Assembly: GCF_002564025.1 (NCBI RefSeq)
Contig: NZ_PDJH01000001.1
Span: 744,001 to 808,000 of the forward strand
Source: Flavimobilis soli
Lineage (GTDB): Bacteria; Actinomycetota; Actinomycetes; Actinomycetales; Cellulomonadaceae
Reading direction: 5' to 3'
DNA: 64,000 bases
Part shown: positions 12,697 to 20,780 of the stretch, piece by piece
Position numbering within the stretch: the stretch's first letter is position 1
How the letters are laid out: each line of letters starts with the position of its first letter
Notes under the pieces: generated by a model
The model's database searches: none
Told to the model about the DNA's origin: nothing
Seen by the model: the letters and a program-made list of their open reading frames with translations, nothing else
Made by a program: the position numbers and the translations under genes

Positions 12697-12930
12697 TCAA
12701 CGGGCTGCGCGACGGCGGCGCTGCGAGAACGCCTCGATGTCCCGCGCGACGAGCTCCTCGACGGTCGCGGGGCGCCCGCTCCAGCGGGACCACAGTGCGT
12801 CGTCGCCCTCGAGCGCGGGCGACGACGCGACGGTGGGCGTCGGCACGGCGCGGAGGGCGGGGCGGGCGACGCTGAGGACGTCGACGTGCGTCGTCGCGGC
12901 GGGACGGGTGAGGAGAGCGGTGGCGGCCAT
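12697..12930 (-). CDS. Small hypothetical protein, 77 aa
   Basis: Not recognised. The ATG is preceded by GAAGGA at a good distance, and the third-position GC bias runs through the frame, which supports coding. The N-terminal half is Ala/Thr/Val-rich with no strong membrane helix; the C-terminal half has LWSRWSGRPATVEELVARD and ends in a basic tail QRRRRAAR. It lies between the ileS leader and an SDR gene, with its own upstream region containing a perfect hairpin. Whether it is translated as drawn is moderately supported. Confidence 0.55.
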   Translation of the reverse strand: MAATALLTRPAATTHVDVLSVARPALRAVPTPTVASSPALEGDDALWSRWSGRPATVEELVARDIEAFSQRRRRAAR

Positions 12931-13268
12931 GGGGATCCTTCGACGTGTGCGGCACGGGCTGCGGCAGCCGGGACCTGTGCTGGTCCCGGGATCGGCACGG
13001 CTGCGACGGTGCAGCGGTGCGGATCTGCTCGCCGACCGGGGATCGGTACTGCCGTCCGGTCAGCGAGCCGTCAACAACAGCGACAGAAGGCGGCGGTGCG
13101 GCGCACGAGCGTGCGCGCAGCCCCGACGTTGCCACGGCGGGAGCCGTGGGACGAGATCAGGGGCGTCGAGGTCACGGGAGCATCGTGCGTGACGACGTGC
13201 ACGAGGACAACCGTTCCCCGGCGGCGTCCCACACTGTGGGCACGTCCCGGCGAGCGCGAGGCCGGGGC
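12931..13268 (-). other. Non-coding stretch with hairpins upstream of the 77-aa gene
   Basis: No convincing gene. It holds a perfect 8-bp inverted repeat (12968-12975 with 12982-12989, loop of 6) and an overlapping small hairpin at 12958-12969, both in the likely 5' leader of the 77-aa gene. TTGACG at 13074-13069 (minus strand) could be a -35. The hairpins share bases, so they could be alternative structures. Nothing else is seen up to the SDR stop. Confidence 0.4.
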
Positions 13269-14123
13269 TCAGGGCTCCCGCGCGACGACCGTGTTCGAAG
13301 CCTGCGCGCGCGGCCGGATGATGAGCGAGTCGACGTTGACGTGGTGCGGGCGCGTGAGCGTCCACACGATCGCGTCAGCGACGTCCTCGGCCAGCAGCGG
13401 CTCGGCGACGCCCGCGTAGACGCGGCTCGCAGCCTCGGCGTCGCCGTCGTACCGGTTGAGCGAGAACTCCTCGGTGTGCACCATTCCGGGCGCGATCTCG
13501 ATGACCCGGACCGGCTCGCCCACGAGCTCGAGGCGCAGGGTGTTGGCGATGATCCGCTCGGCATGCTTGGCCGCGACGTAGCCGGCGCCGCCCGGGTACG
13601 TGTCGTGCCCGGCGGTCGACGTGAGCACGACGACGTCCCCGCGGCCCGACGCGCGCAGCGCGGGCAGCAGCGCCTTGGTGACGCGCAGGGTGCCGAGCAC
13701 GTTCGTGTCGTACATCCGCTGCCACCGCTCGACGTCGGCCTCCGCGACCCTGTCGACGCCGAGGGCGCCGCCCGCGTTGTTCACGAGGGCGTGCACGGGG
13801 CCCTCGGCCGTGATCTTCTCGACGGCGGCCGCGACCGCGGTGTCGTCCGTGAGGTCCGCGACAACAGGGACCGCGCCGGTCTCCTCGGCGAGCTCAGCCA
13901 GCCGGTCCGCGCGCCGCGCGACGGCGTAAACGTCCCAGCCGATCGAGCGCAGCAGCACGACGGTCGCCCTGCCGATGCCCGACGACGCGCCCGTGACGAC
14001 CGCACGCAGGGCCTCGGGACGGACCGCGTCGTCCGCGCCGCGACGCGCGGCGCGACGACCGGCACGGGTCGCGGGGACGGTCGAGTCGTCAGGGACGGAG
14101 GGTGCAGCTACGTCGTCACTCAT
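13269..14123 (-). CDS. Short-chain dehydrogenase/reductase (NADP-type classical SDR)
   Basis: 284 residues. A classical SDR Rossmann enzyme: nucleotide motif TGASSGIG, the NNAG motif, the catalytic Ser in LTSTAGHDTYPGG, and YVAAKH with the YxxxK pair. The basic residues after strand 2 (ARRADR) suggest NADP. About 40 residues precede the Rossmann core and are Ala/Asp/Arg-rich. GGGAGG precedes the ATG at 14123. It is divergent from proC. The best matches in kind are the serine/3-hydroxy acid dehydrogenase (YdfG-like) SDRs, but the substrate is unknown. Confidence 0.85.
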   Translation of the reverse strand: MSDDVAAPSVPDDSTVPATRAGRRAARRGADDAVRPEALRAVVTGASSGIGRATVVLLRSIGWDVYAVARRADRLAELAEETGAVPVVADLTDDTAVAAAVEKITAEGPVHALVNNAGGALGVDRVAEADVERWQRMYDTNVLGTLRVTKALLPALRASGRGDVVVLTSTAGHDTYPGGAGYVAAKHAERIIANTLRLELVGEPVRVIEIAPGMVHTEEFSLNRYDGDAEAASRVYAGVAEPLLAEDVADAIVWTLTRPHHVNVDSLIIRPRAQASNTVVAREP

Positions 14124-14276
14124 GACCTCGATCCTCCCACGCACGACGCCGAGGGTCGTCCCGACCGCCCGGCGGACACGTCGTCCTGGGCCGTCACCGC
14201 GCCCTAGGCTGGTCGCACGGCCACGGCAGGTCGACGTGACCCGCCCGGAGGCGGGACGAGGACGAGGGGCGGACTC

Positions 14277-15095
14277 ATGAAGATCGGGTTCATCGGTGCG
14301 GGCAACATGGCGACCGCGATCGCGTCGGGCATCGTCGCGCGTGGCGTCGTCCAGGGCAGCGAGGTCGTCGTCCACGACGTGCACGCCGCCGGCGCGCAGG
14401 CGCTCGCCGAGCGCCTCGGCGCGACCGTCGCCCCGTCGAACGAGGCGCTCGTCGACACGGTCGACGTCGTCGTCCTCGCGATCAAGCCGCAGGTCATCCC
14501 GACGGCGCTCCCCCCGCTGGCCGCGGCTCTCGCGGAGAGCGGCGCGCTGCTCGTGTCGATCGCGGCCGGCACGTCGCTCGCGCGGCTCGAGCAGCTGCTC
14601 GGCGACGGTGGCGCGGAGCTGCCGGTCGTGCGCGTCATGCCGAACGTCAACGCGATGGTCGGCGCGGGCATGGCCGCGGTCGCGGGCAACAAGGCCGCGA
14701 GCGCGGAGCAGGTCGCGACCGTCGTGGACCTCTTCCGTGCGGTCGGCGACGCGATCGAGCTGCCCGAGTCGTCGTTCTCGACGTTCACCGCGATCGCGGG
14801 CAGCGCCCCGGCGTACGCGTACCTGTTCATCGACGCGCTCGCGCGCGGCGCCCTCAAGGCGGGCATGCCCAAGGCGATGGCGACCCGCATCGCGGCGCAG
14901 ACGGTGCTCGGCAGCGCCCAGATGGTCCTCGAGTCGGACGACGCGCCGTGGGTGCTCATCGACAAGGTCTGCTCCCCCGGCGGCACGACGATCGCCGGCC
15001 TCATGGCGCTCGAGGACGGCGGCTTCGTGTCGACCGTCGTCGACGGCGTGCAGGCGACGATCGACCGCGACCGCGAGCTCGGCGCGGGGTCCTGA
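14277..15095 (+). CDS. proC: Pyrroline-5-carboxylate reductase
   Basis: 272 residues, the normal length. It carries out the last step of proline synthesis, reducing pyrroline-5-carboxylate with NAD(P)H. Seen: the N-terminal Rossmann motif GFIGAGNMA (residues 4-12), AIKPQ, the RVMPNVNAMVGAG segment, and the C-terminal signature around VCSPGGTTIAGL. TAGGCT at 14205-14210 is a probable -10, which would give a leader of about 60 nt. It is divergent from the SDR. Confidence 0.95.
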   Translation: MKIGFIGAGNMATAIASGIVARGVVQGSEVVVHDVHAAGAQALAERLGATVAPSNEALVDTVDVVVLAIKPQVIPTALPPLAAALAESGALLVSIAAGTSLARLEQLLGDGGAELPVVRVMPNVNAMVGAGMAAVAGNKAASAEQVATVVDLFRAVGDAIELPESSFSTFTAIAGSAPAYAYLFIDALARGALKAGMPKAMATRIAAQTVLGSAQMVLESDDAPWVLIDKVCSPGGTTIAGLMALEDGGFVSTVVDGVQATIDRDRELGAGS

Positions 15096-15153
15096 GCCCC
15101 GCTTCCCCGCCCCTGCAGGGCTGATCCGGTCACCCGCCGGGGCGTGTCAGCGG

Positions 15154-15307
15154 TAGCGTTGACCTCACGATCCGTCCGGCCGACCTGCCGGGCGTTGCGA
15201 GCCCTCGTGTGGGCCGCCGGTCGTCCGGGACGCCTGTCGTCGCGCCCCTCCCCGCAACCGCGCCGCGCCGTCGTGCCCGACGGCGCCTGCCGAGCCCAGG
15301 AGGCCCC
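15154..15307 (+). promoter_or_regulatory. Promoter and long leader of the F420-0-type importer
   Basis: TAGCGT at 15154-15159 is a probable -10, which leaves a leader of roughly 140 nt. Just before the AGGAGG ribosome site is a 9-bp perfect hairpin (15263-15271 with 15276-15284, loop TGCC). I could not match the leader to a known riboswitch by eye, and I see no B12-box. Confidence 0.4.
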
Positions 15308-16342
15308 GTGCCCGCAGCATCCCCTCGTGCCGTCGTCCGCCGCCGCGCCGTCGCGGCCGCGCCCGTCGCTCTCGTCGCCCTCGCGCTCACCGCGTGCGGG
15401 GGCGCGACGTCGCCCGGGGCCTCGGGGGGTGGCACGCCGACCTCGGCGTCGCCCACGTCGGCGTACCCGCTGACGATCGACAACTGCGGGACGTCCGTGA
15501 CGTTCGAGACCGCCCCGACGCGGGTCGTGACGGTCAAGTCGTCGACGACCGAGATGCTGCTGGCGCTCGGCGCAGGCGACACGATCGTCGGCACCGCCTA
15601 CCCGGACGGGCCTGCGCCCGCGCCGTGGACCGAGGCCGCCGCTGCGATCCCCGTGATCTCCGACAAGGTGCCGAGCAACGAGGTCGTGCTCGCCGAGGAG
15701 CCGGACCTCGTCTACGCGGGCTGGGAGTCCGTCTTCTCAGCCGACGGCGCGGGCGAGCGGGCATCGCTCGAGGCGCTCGGCGTGCGCACGCTCGTCGCAC
15801 CGTCCGCGTGCAAGGAGAAGGAGTACCGCCCCGACCCGCTCACGTTCGACGACGTGTTCACCGAGATCGAGCAGGTCGGCCAGCTGATGGACCGCAGCGC
15901 CGAGGCCGAGACGCTCGTCGCGGCGCAGCGCGCCGACCTCGAGACGGTCGTGCCCGACGCGCGCGGGCTGAGCGCCCTGTGGTTCTCGTCCGGCTCGGAC
16001 ACGCCCTACGTCGGCGGCGGCATCGGCGCGCCCGCGCTCATCATGAAGACCGCGGGACTGACCAACATCGCCGCGGACATCGACGACTCGTGGGGCCCGA
16101 TGGGCTGGGAGGCCGTCGCGGCCGCCGACCCCGACGTCATCGTCCTCGTCGACTCGCCGTGGAACAGCGCGGAGAAGAAGATCGGCATACTCGAGGGCTC
16201 CCCCGTGACCGCCGAGCTGAGCGCGGTCAAGAACGAGGCGTACGTCGTCGTGCCGTTCCCCGCGACGGAGGCAGGCGTGCGGACGGTGTCCGCCGCCGCG
16301 AGCGTCGCCGAGCAGCTCACGAAGCTGACGTTCGAGGACTGA
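15308..16342 (+). CDS. Substrate-binding lipoprotein of a proposed F420-0 ABC importer (BtuF-like fold)
   Basis: 344 residues. A basic N-region and hydrophobic stretch end in the lipobox LTAC with Cys30, so it is an exported lipoprotein. The body is the helical-backbone binding fold of the BtuF/FhuD group: VVTVKSSTTEMLLALGAGD near the start and PDLVYAGWES in the first lobe. The GTG at 15308 follows a perfect AGGAGG. With the FecCD-like permease and ATPase behind it, it matches the actinobacterial set annotated as a proposed F420-0 transporter; cobalamin or a siderophore is the alternative. cofE and an F420-dependent enzyme lie 3 kb away. Confidence 0.78.
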   Translation: MPAASPRAVVRRRAVAAAPVALVALALTACGGATSPGASGGGTPTSASPTSAYPLTIDNCGTSVTFETAPTRVVTVKSSTTEMLLALGAGDTIVGTAYPDGPAPAPWTEAAAAIPVISDKVPSNEVVLAEEPDLVYAGWESVFSADGAGERASLEALGVRTLVAPSACKEKEYRPDPLTFDDVFTEIEQVGQLMDRSAEAETLVAAQRADLETVVPDARGLSALWFSSGSDTPYVGGGIGAPALIMKTAGLTNIAADIDDSWGPMGWEAVAAADPDVIVLVDSPWNSAEKKIGILEGSPVTAELSAVKNEAYVVVPFPATEAGVRTVSAAASVAEQLTKLTFED

Positions 16343-16343
16343 C

Positions 16344-17423
16344 GTGACCACGACGACCCGCTCCCCCGACGCACGCGCCACGTCGCCGCTCCCGGCGCCG
16401 CGTGCGCCGCGCGCGGGTGCGCGGACCGCGACGCTCGTCGTCGTGGGGTCGGTCGTCCTCGTCGTGAGCATCCTCCTCGCGGTGCTCGTCGGGCCCGCCG
16501 ACCTGCGCCCCGGCGAGGTGTGGGCGTCGGTGCTGCACCACCTCGGCCTCGGTCCTGCGCCGTCGAGCGCGCTGCGCGACGCGATCATCTGGGACGGCCG
16601 TCTGCCGCGGACGCTCACGGCTGCTGCCGTCGGTGCGGGCCTCGCGACGTGCGGCGCCGTCATGCAGTCGCTCACGCGCAACCCGCTCGCCGACCCGTAC
16701 CTGCTCGGGCTGTCGTCGGGCGCGTCGCTCGGGGCGGTCGTCGTGCTCGTCCTCGGCGCGGCGGTCGCGCTCCCGGTCGCGGCGTTCGCCGGGTCGTCGC
16801 TCGCCCTCGTCGCGGCCCTCGGGCTCGCGGGTGCCCTCGGCTCGCTCACCCCGACGCGCACGATCCTCGCCGGGCTCGCCGTGAGCCAGCTGTGCGCCGC
16901 GGCGACGAGCTTCGTCATCTTCTGGTCCGCGACGGGCGACTCGTACCGCGAGGTCCTGTCGTGGCTCATGGGCTCGGTCGCAGGGGCGACATGGTCGTCG
17001 GTCGCGATCGCCGCAGGGGCGCTGGCCGTCCTCGGGGTGCCGCTCGTGCTGGCCGGGAACGTGCTCGACGCGTTCACGTTCGGCGACGCGTCGGCGTCGA
17101 GCCTCGGTGTGCACGTGCCCGCCGCCCGTTGGGGGCTGCTCGGCGCGGTCGCGCTGCTGACGGGTGCGCTCGTGAGCGTCTCGGGGTCGATCGGCTTCGT
17201 GGGGCTGATCCTCCCCCACGCCGTGAAGGCGCTCACGGGCGGGCGGCACCGCGTCGTCCTGCCCGTCGTGGCGCTCGCCGGCGCGACGTTCCTCGTGTGG
17301 GCGGACACGATCGCGCGGACCGTCGTCGACCCGCGCGAGCTGCCCGTCGGCATCGTCACCGCGGCTGTGGGAGCGCCCGTCTTCGCGGCGATCCTGTGGC
17401 GCGGGCGGAAGGGTGTCGCATGA
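16344..17423 (+). CDS. FecCD/BtuC-family permease of the proposed F420-0 importer
   Basis: 359 residues with about nine to ten hydrophobic helices. The FecCD hallmarks are present: RLPRTLTAAAVGAGLATCGAVMQ near the N-terminus, NPLADPYLLGLSSGASLGA, and GSIGFVGLILPHAVK in the C-terminal half, which contacts the ATPase. The GTG start lies one base after the binding-protein stop. It ends in an ATGA overlap with the ATPase gene. Confidence 0.85.
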   Translation: MTTTTRSPDARATSPLPAPRAPRAGARTATLVVVGSVVLVVSILLAVLVGPADLRPGEVWASVLHHLGLGPAPSSALRDAIIWDGRLPRTLTAAAVGAGLATCGAVMQSLTRNPLADPYLLGLSSGASLGAVVVLVLGAAVALPVAAFAGSSLALVAALGLAGALGSLTPTRTILAGLAVSQLCAAATSFVIFWSATGDSYREVLSWLMGSVAGATWSSVAIAAGALAVLGVPLVLAGNVLDAFTFGDASASSLGVHVPAARWGLLGAVALLTGALVSVSGSIGFVGLILPHAVKALTGGRHRVVLPVVALAGATFLVWADTIARTVVDPRELPVGIVTAAVGAPVFAAILWRGRKGVA

Positions 17424-18208
17424 GCCCCGTGCCCGGCGCGGGCCTGCGCGTCACCGGGGCGACGTGGTCGGTCGAGGACCGTCGCGTCGTCGACGAGATC
17501 GCGTTCACGACGCCGGCGGGCACCGTGACCGGCGTCCTCGGGCCGAACGGCTCCGGGAAGTCGACCTTGCTGCGCGCCCTCGCGGGTGCGCTCCGGCTCG
17601 ACGACGGCGAGGCGTCGTTCGGCGCGGACGACCTGCTGCGCATGCGCCGGCGCGAGCGCGCGCGCCGCGTCGCGCTCGTCGAGCAGGACTCCGCCCCCGA
17701 CCGCTCGATCACCGTCCGCGCGGCCGTGCTGCTCGGGCGCATCCCGCACCGCTCGCTCCTCGCGGGCGACAGCACGGCCGACGACGCCGCCGCCATGACC
17801 GCGCTCGTGCGCGTCGGCATGGCGGACCTCGCCGACCGCGACCTCGCGACGCTCTCGGGCGGCGAGCGGCAGCGCGTCCACGTCGCGCGGGCGCTTGCGC
17901 AGGAGCCCGAGCTCATGCTGCTCGACGAGCCGACGAACCACCTCGACGTCTCGGCGCAGATCCGCGTCCTGGACCTCTTGCGCTCGTTGTCGGGCGAGGG
18001 CGTGACGGTCCTGACGGCGCTGCACGACCTCAACCTCGCGGCGTCCTACTGCGACCGCGTCGTGCTGCTCGCGCGCGGTCGCGTCGTGGCGGTCGGGACG
18101 CCGCTCGAGGTGCTCACGCCCGAGCTCGTCAAGCACGTCTACGACGTGCGCTGCGAGGTCCTCACGCACCCGACGACAGGCCGGCCGCTGCTCGCGTTCA
18201 GCGGCTGA
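17420..18208 (+). CDS. ATPase of the proposed F420-0 importer (FepC/BtuD type)
   Basis: 262 residues. Walker A GPNGSGKST at 41-49, signature LSGGERQRVHVARAL from about 145, Walker B ELMLLDEPTNHLD and the switch His in ALHDLN. The ATG overlaps the permease stop, so translation is coupled. The length and NHLD box are typical of iron/cobalamin-type importer ATPases. No further gene joins the operon before the cold-shock gene. Confidence 0.87.
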   Translation: MSPVPGAGLRVTGATWSVEDRRVVDEIAFTTPAGTVTGVLGPNGSGKSTLLRALAGALRLDDGEASFGADDLLRMRRRERARRVALVEQDSAPDRSITVRAAVLLGRIPHRSLLAGDSTADDAAAMTALVRVGMADLADRDLATLSGGERQRVHVARALAQEPELMLLDEPTNHLDVSAQIRVLDLLRSLSGEGVTVLTALHDLNLAASYCDRVVLLARGRVVAVGTPLEVLTPELVKHVYDVRCEVLTHPTTGRPLLAFSG

Positions 18209-18312
18209 GCGAGGCCTCACGAGCCGCCTACCTGGGCCGTTGCGGGGCTCTCCTGCTGCTCCTGTCCGCCACGCCACACCCGTCAGGGCTAGTACAAAGC
18301 GCTCAGGACCGG

Positions 18313-18468
18313 TAGTGTCGTCGTTGAAGTTGCTTTGTCTCTCGTGTCTTTGCCGCAGTGTGGGTCAGTGCCCGCGGATCTTGTTCTTCAAGAGTTGACT
18401 ACGGATACACCGTGACGGACAGGGCTCCGAAGTGCGGAGCCCCTCCGATCCTCTTGAAGGAGATCACC
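18313..18468 (+). promoter_or_regulatory. Promoter and structured 5' leader of the cold-shock gene
   Basis: TAGTGT at 18313-18318 is a candidate -10, giving a leader near 145 nt. It contains a hairpin with an 8-bp stem (18422-18429 with 18435-18442, loop AAGTG) about 27 nt before the start codon. Long structured leaders are usual for cold-shock genes; regulation by temperature is inferred. Bases 18209-18312 show no gene. Confidence 0.45.
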
Positions 18469-18672
18469 ATGACTGTTGGAACTGTGAAGTGGTTCAACGC
18501 TGAGAAGGGCTTTGGCTTCATCGCCCCCGAGGACGGCTCCGCCGACGTGTTCGCGCACTACTCCGCGATCGCGACGCAGGGCTACCGCTCGCTCGACGAG
18601 AACCAGCGCGTCGAGTTCGACGTGACCCAGGGCCCGAAGGGCCCGCAGGCGGAGAACATCCGCCCGCTCTGA
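18469..18672 (+). CDS. cspA: CspA-family cold-shock protein
   Basis: 67 residues, a single five-strand OB fold that binds RNA and single-stranded DNA. RNP1 is KGFGFI (13-18) and RNP2 is DVFAHYSAI. The start [10 protein letters not shown] is typical and GAAGGAG precedes the ATG. Frames extending further upstream are not supported. A strong terminator follows, then a fatty-acid desaturase, which fits a shared role in cold response. Confidence 0.96.
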   Translation: MTVGTVKWFNAEKGFGFIAPEDGSADVFAHYSAIATQGYRSLDENQRVEFDVTQGPKGPQAENIRPL

Positions 18673-18732
18673 TCTGAACCGGTGACGCAGCGACGAGCCC
18701 TCGTGAGAGACGTTCGTCTGCGCTGATCCTCC

Positions 18733-18765
18733 CCGATGCCCCGGTCCTTGCGACCGGGGCATCGG
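18733..18765 (+). terminator. Terminator after cspA
   Basis: Perfect 14-bp stem (18733-18746 with 18752-18765) and a 5-nt loop, with no U-tract. It lies between cspA and the desaturase. Confidence 0.75.
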
Positions 18766-18880
18766 TGCATATCCAGGCTCCCACGGGCAACGACGCCCGC
18801 CTGAGCAACCCGCACGACCGCCACGGCGACGACGCCCGGCACCTTTCTTGACCGCTCCGCAGCAGACCCCAGGAGGTCCT

Positions 18881-19963
18881 GTGAGCTCTACCACCCTCTC
18901 CACCACGCCCCCCGCCGACTCCCCGCGCGTCCGCCAGGTCAGCGACTACACGGACCTGGCCCGCGAGGTCCGCGAAGCCGGGCTCCTCAAGCGCAACTAC
19001 CCCTACTACTGGGCGAAGCTCGTCGGGATGGTCGCGGTCTACGCCGCGCTCGTCACCGCCTTCGTCCTCATCGGCGACACGTGGTGGCAGCTCGTCACCG
19101 CCGCGGTGGCCGCCGTCGTCATGACCCAGGCCGCCTTCCTCGGGCACGACGCCGCGCACCGCCAGATCTTCGTCTCCGGCCGGTGGAACGACTGGACGAG
19201 CCTCGTCGTCGCGAACCTGTTCGTGGGACTGTCCTACGGCTGGTGGCAGCACAAGCACACCAAGCACCACGGGAACCCGAACAAGGAAGGTGTCGACCCT
19301 GACATCGACCTGCCCGTCCTCGCCTTCACGCCCGCCCAGGCGGACGCCCGCACGTCGCGCCTGACGCAGTGGTTCACGCGCCACCAGGGCTGGTTCTTCT
19401 TCCCCCTGCTGCTCCTCGAGGGTCTCGACCTGCACTACCAGGGCCTCAAGCGGGTCTTCGGCCGCGCCCCGATCGCGCGCCGCGGCGTCGAGATCGCGTT
19501 CCTCGGTGTGCGCCTCCTCGGTTACGTCGCGCTGGTCCTGTGGGTCCTGTCGCCGCTGACGGCGGTCGCGTTCTTCGCGGTCCACCTCGGTCTGTTCGGC
19601 CTCTACATGGGCGGCTCGTTCGCGCCCAACCACAAGGGCATGCCGATCGTCCCGAAGGACCTGCGGATCGACTTCCTGCGCCGCCAGGTGCTCATGAGCC
19701 GCAACGTCAAGGGCGGCCGGTTCATGGACGTCGCCCTCGGCGGCCTCAACTACCAGGTCGAGCACCACCTCTTCCCGTCGATCCCCCGCACGAGCCTGCG
19801 CCGCGCGAAGGTCATCGTCGAGCGCTTCTGCGCCGAGCGCGGCGTCACCTACACGGAGACGACGCTGTTCGCGTCGTACGGGATCGTCATCCGCTACCTC
19901 AACGAGGTCGGCCTCGGCGTGCGTGACACGTTCACGTGCCCGCTCGCCACGAGCATGCGCTGA
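18881..19963 (+). CDS. Membrane fatty-acid desaturase
   Basis: 360 residues. The three histidine boxes of membrane di-iron desaturases are present: GHDAAH, HKHTKHH and QVEHHLF, with hydrophobic helices between them (for example TAAVAAVVMTQAAFL). It inserts a double bond into acyl chains, which keeps membranes fluid. The GTG at 18881 follows AGGAGG with a short 4-nt gap; an upstream TTG is less likely. Its place next to cspA suggests cold adaptation. Exact regiospecificity (delta-9, or a DesA3-like or linoleoyl type) cannot be told. Confidence 0.92.
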   Translation: MSSTTLSTTPPADSPRVRQVSDYTDLAREVREAGLLKRNYPYYWAKLVGMVAVYAALVTAFVLIGDTWWQLVTAAVAAVVMTQAAFLGHDAAHRQIFVSGRWNDWTSLVVANLFVGLSYGWWQHKHTKHHGNPNKEGVDPDIDLPVLAFTPAQADARTSRLTQWFTRHQGWFFFPLLLLEGLDLHYQGLKRVFGRAPIARRGVEIAFLGVRLLGYVALVLWVLSPLTAVAFFAVHLGLFGLYMGGSFAPNHKGMPIVPKDLRIDFLRRQVLMSRNVKGGRFMDVALGGLNYQVEHHLFPSIPRTSLRRAKVIVERFCAERGVTYTETTLFASYGIVIRYLNEVGLGVRDTFTCPLATSMR

Positions 19964-19990
19964 CGGTCGCCCCAGCGCGACGACGTACAC

Positions 19991-20025
19991 CGCGAGGTCC
20001 TGCCCGGCTCGGGCAGGACCTCGCG
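19991..20025 (+). terminator. Terminator after the desaturase
   Basis: Perfect 15-bp stem (19991-20005 with 20011-20025), loop GGCTC. It sits between convergent genes and may serve both strands. Confidence 0.75.
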
Positions 20026-20082
20026 TGCGTCCAGGGCGATGGCGACAGCCGCCCACGCCGTACCTGGGCGGACGACGCTCGG

Positions 20083-20376
20083 CTAGACGAACGCCGGGTC
20101 GGCGAGGATCGCGTCGATCTGGGTGAGCGCGGCAACCATGCCTTGCTCCTGGCCCATCGCGAGCAGCTGTTCCATCGCCTCGAGGGAGGTGAAGTAGCTG
20201 AGGATGGCCATCTCGGTCGTCCCGTCGTGCTCGTCGAACGTGACGATCATCGTCCCGGCGGGCATGGACTCGTCGGGGTTGCCGTCGCTGTCGGCGAACC
20301 CGTCGAGCACCTCCAGGCGGCGGGGCGGGTCGACCGCGACGATCTCCCAGAATCCGTAGAACTTCTCGCCCTCAGG
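20083..20376 (-). pseudogene. SRPBCC (AHSA1-like) protein, N-terminal half deleted
   Basis: Residues PEGEKFYGFWEIVAV onward to LTQIDAILADP match the C-terminal two-thirds of the SRPBCC proteins that normally follow this kind of ArsR gene. Intact relatives are about 150-160 residues. Here 97 remain, and the frame runs directly out of the end of the ArsR gene without any start codon or ribosome site of its own. The ArsR stop lies inside the first codons. This looks like an internal deletion of roughly 200 bp that joined the end of the regulator gene to the middle of its partner. A GTG at 20310 could start a 75-residue remnant. Confidence 0.75.
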
Positions 20377-20716
20377 GCTCGGCGAGGATCTCGCTCATCC
20401 GTTCGGTGCGGCTTCGCCCCACCCCCTCGAGGCCGTCGAGCAGCCGCGCTGCTCGACGGACCGTGTCGACGTCGCCACTGACGAGCTGCTCTCGTCCTCT
20501 GCGTCGCTTGGTCACCAGGCCGGCCTCCTCCAGCACGGCGACGTGCTTCTGCACGGCGGCGAAGCTCATCGGGTAGTGACGGGCGAGTGCGGACACCGAG
20601 TGCTCGCCCTGGAGCGTGCGCGTCACGATGTCGCGGCGCGTCACGTCGGCCAGCGCCCGGAAGACCCGGTCGACCCGTTCACTCTCCAGCACATCTACAA
20701 CCATGCGGTTGTACAT
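20372..20716 (-). CDS. ArsR-family transcriptional regulator (MYNxMVV type)
   Basis: 114 residues. Winged-helix repressor of the group that controls an adjacent SRPBCC gene. Seen: the start MYNRMVVD, FRALADVTRRDIVTRTL, and the recognition region HYPMSFAAVQKHVAVLEEAGLV followed by TKRRRGREQL. The length is full. The first codons contain a perfect palindrome that looks like its own operator. No metal-binding cysteines are seen, so the signal is not a thiol-bound metal. Its usual target is truncated here. Confidence 0.88.
   Translation of the reverse strand: MYNRMVVDVLESERVDRVFRALADVTRRDIVTRTLQGEHSVSALARHYPMSFAAVQKHVAVLEEAGLVTKRRRGREQLVSGDVDTVRRAARLLDGLEGVGRSRTERMSEILAEP
20696..20713. promoter_or_regulatory. 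Palindromic operator inside the ArsR start codons
   Basis: TACAACC-ATGC-GGTTGTA is a perfect inverted repeat with 7-bp arms. It lies over codons 2 to 7 of the ArsR gene and would place a bound dimer on the start of the message. The conserved MYNxMVV peptide of this family can be explained by such an embedded site. Confidence 0.6.
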
Positions 20717-20780
20717 GAGCGGTCGAGCGTCCGCCGGTCATAGGTCCCGCCACCCAGCCCCGCGCCCGACGAGCAGCGCG

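Noticed and set aside
15154..15307. Cobalamin riboswitch before the BtuF-like gene
   Set aside because: I looked for a B12-box and the core hairpins and did not find them by eye.
15737..18277. Minus-strand open frame of 846 codons over the F420-0-type importer
   Set aside because: Antisense artefact; three coupled importer genes with full motifs lie on the plus strand.
18358..18468. N-terminal extension of the cold-shock protein
   Set aside because: The extension has no family match; the ATG at 18469 has GAAGGAG and gives the standard 67 residues.
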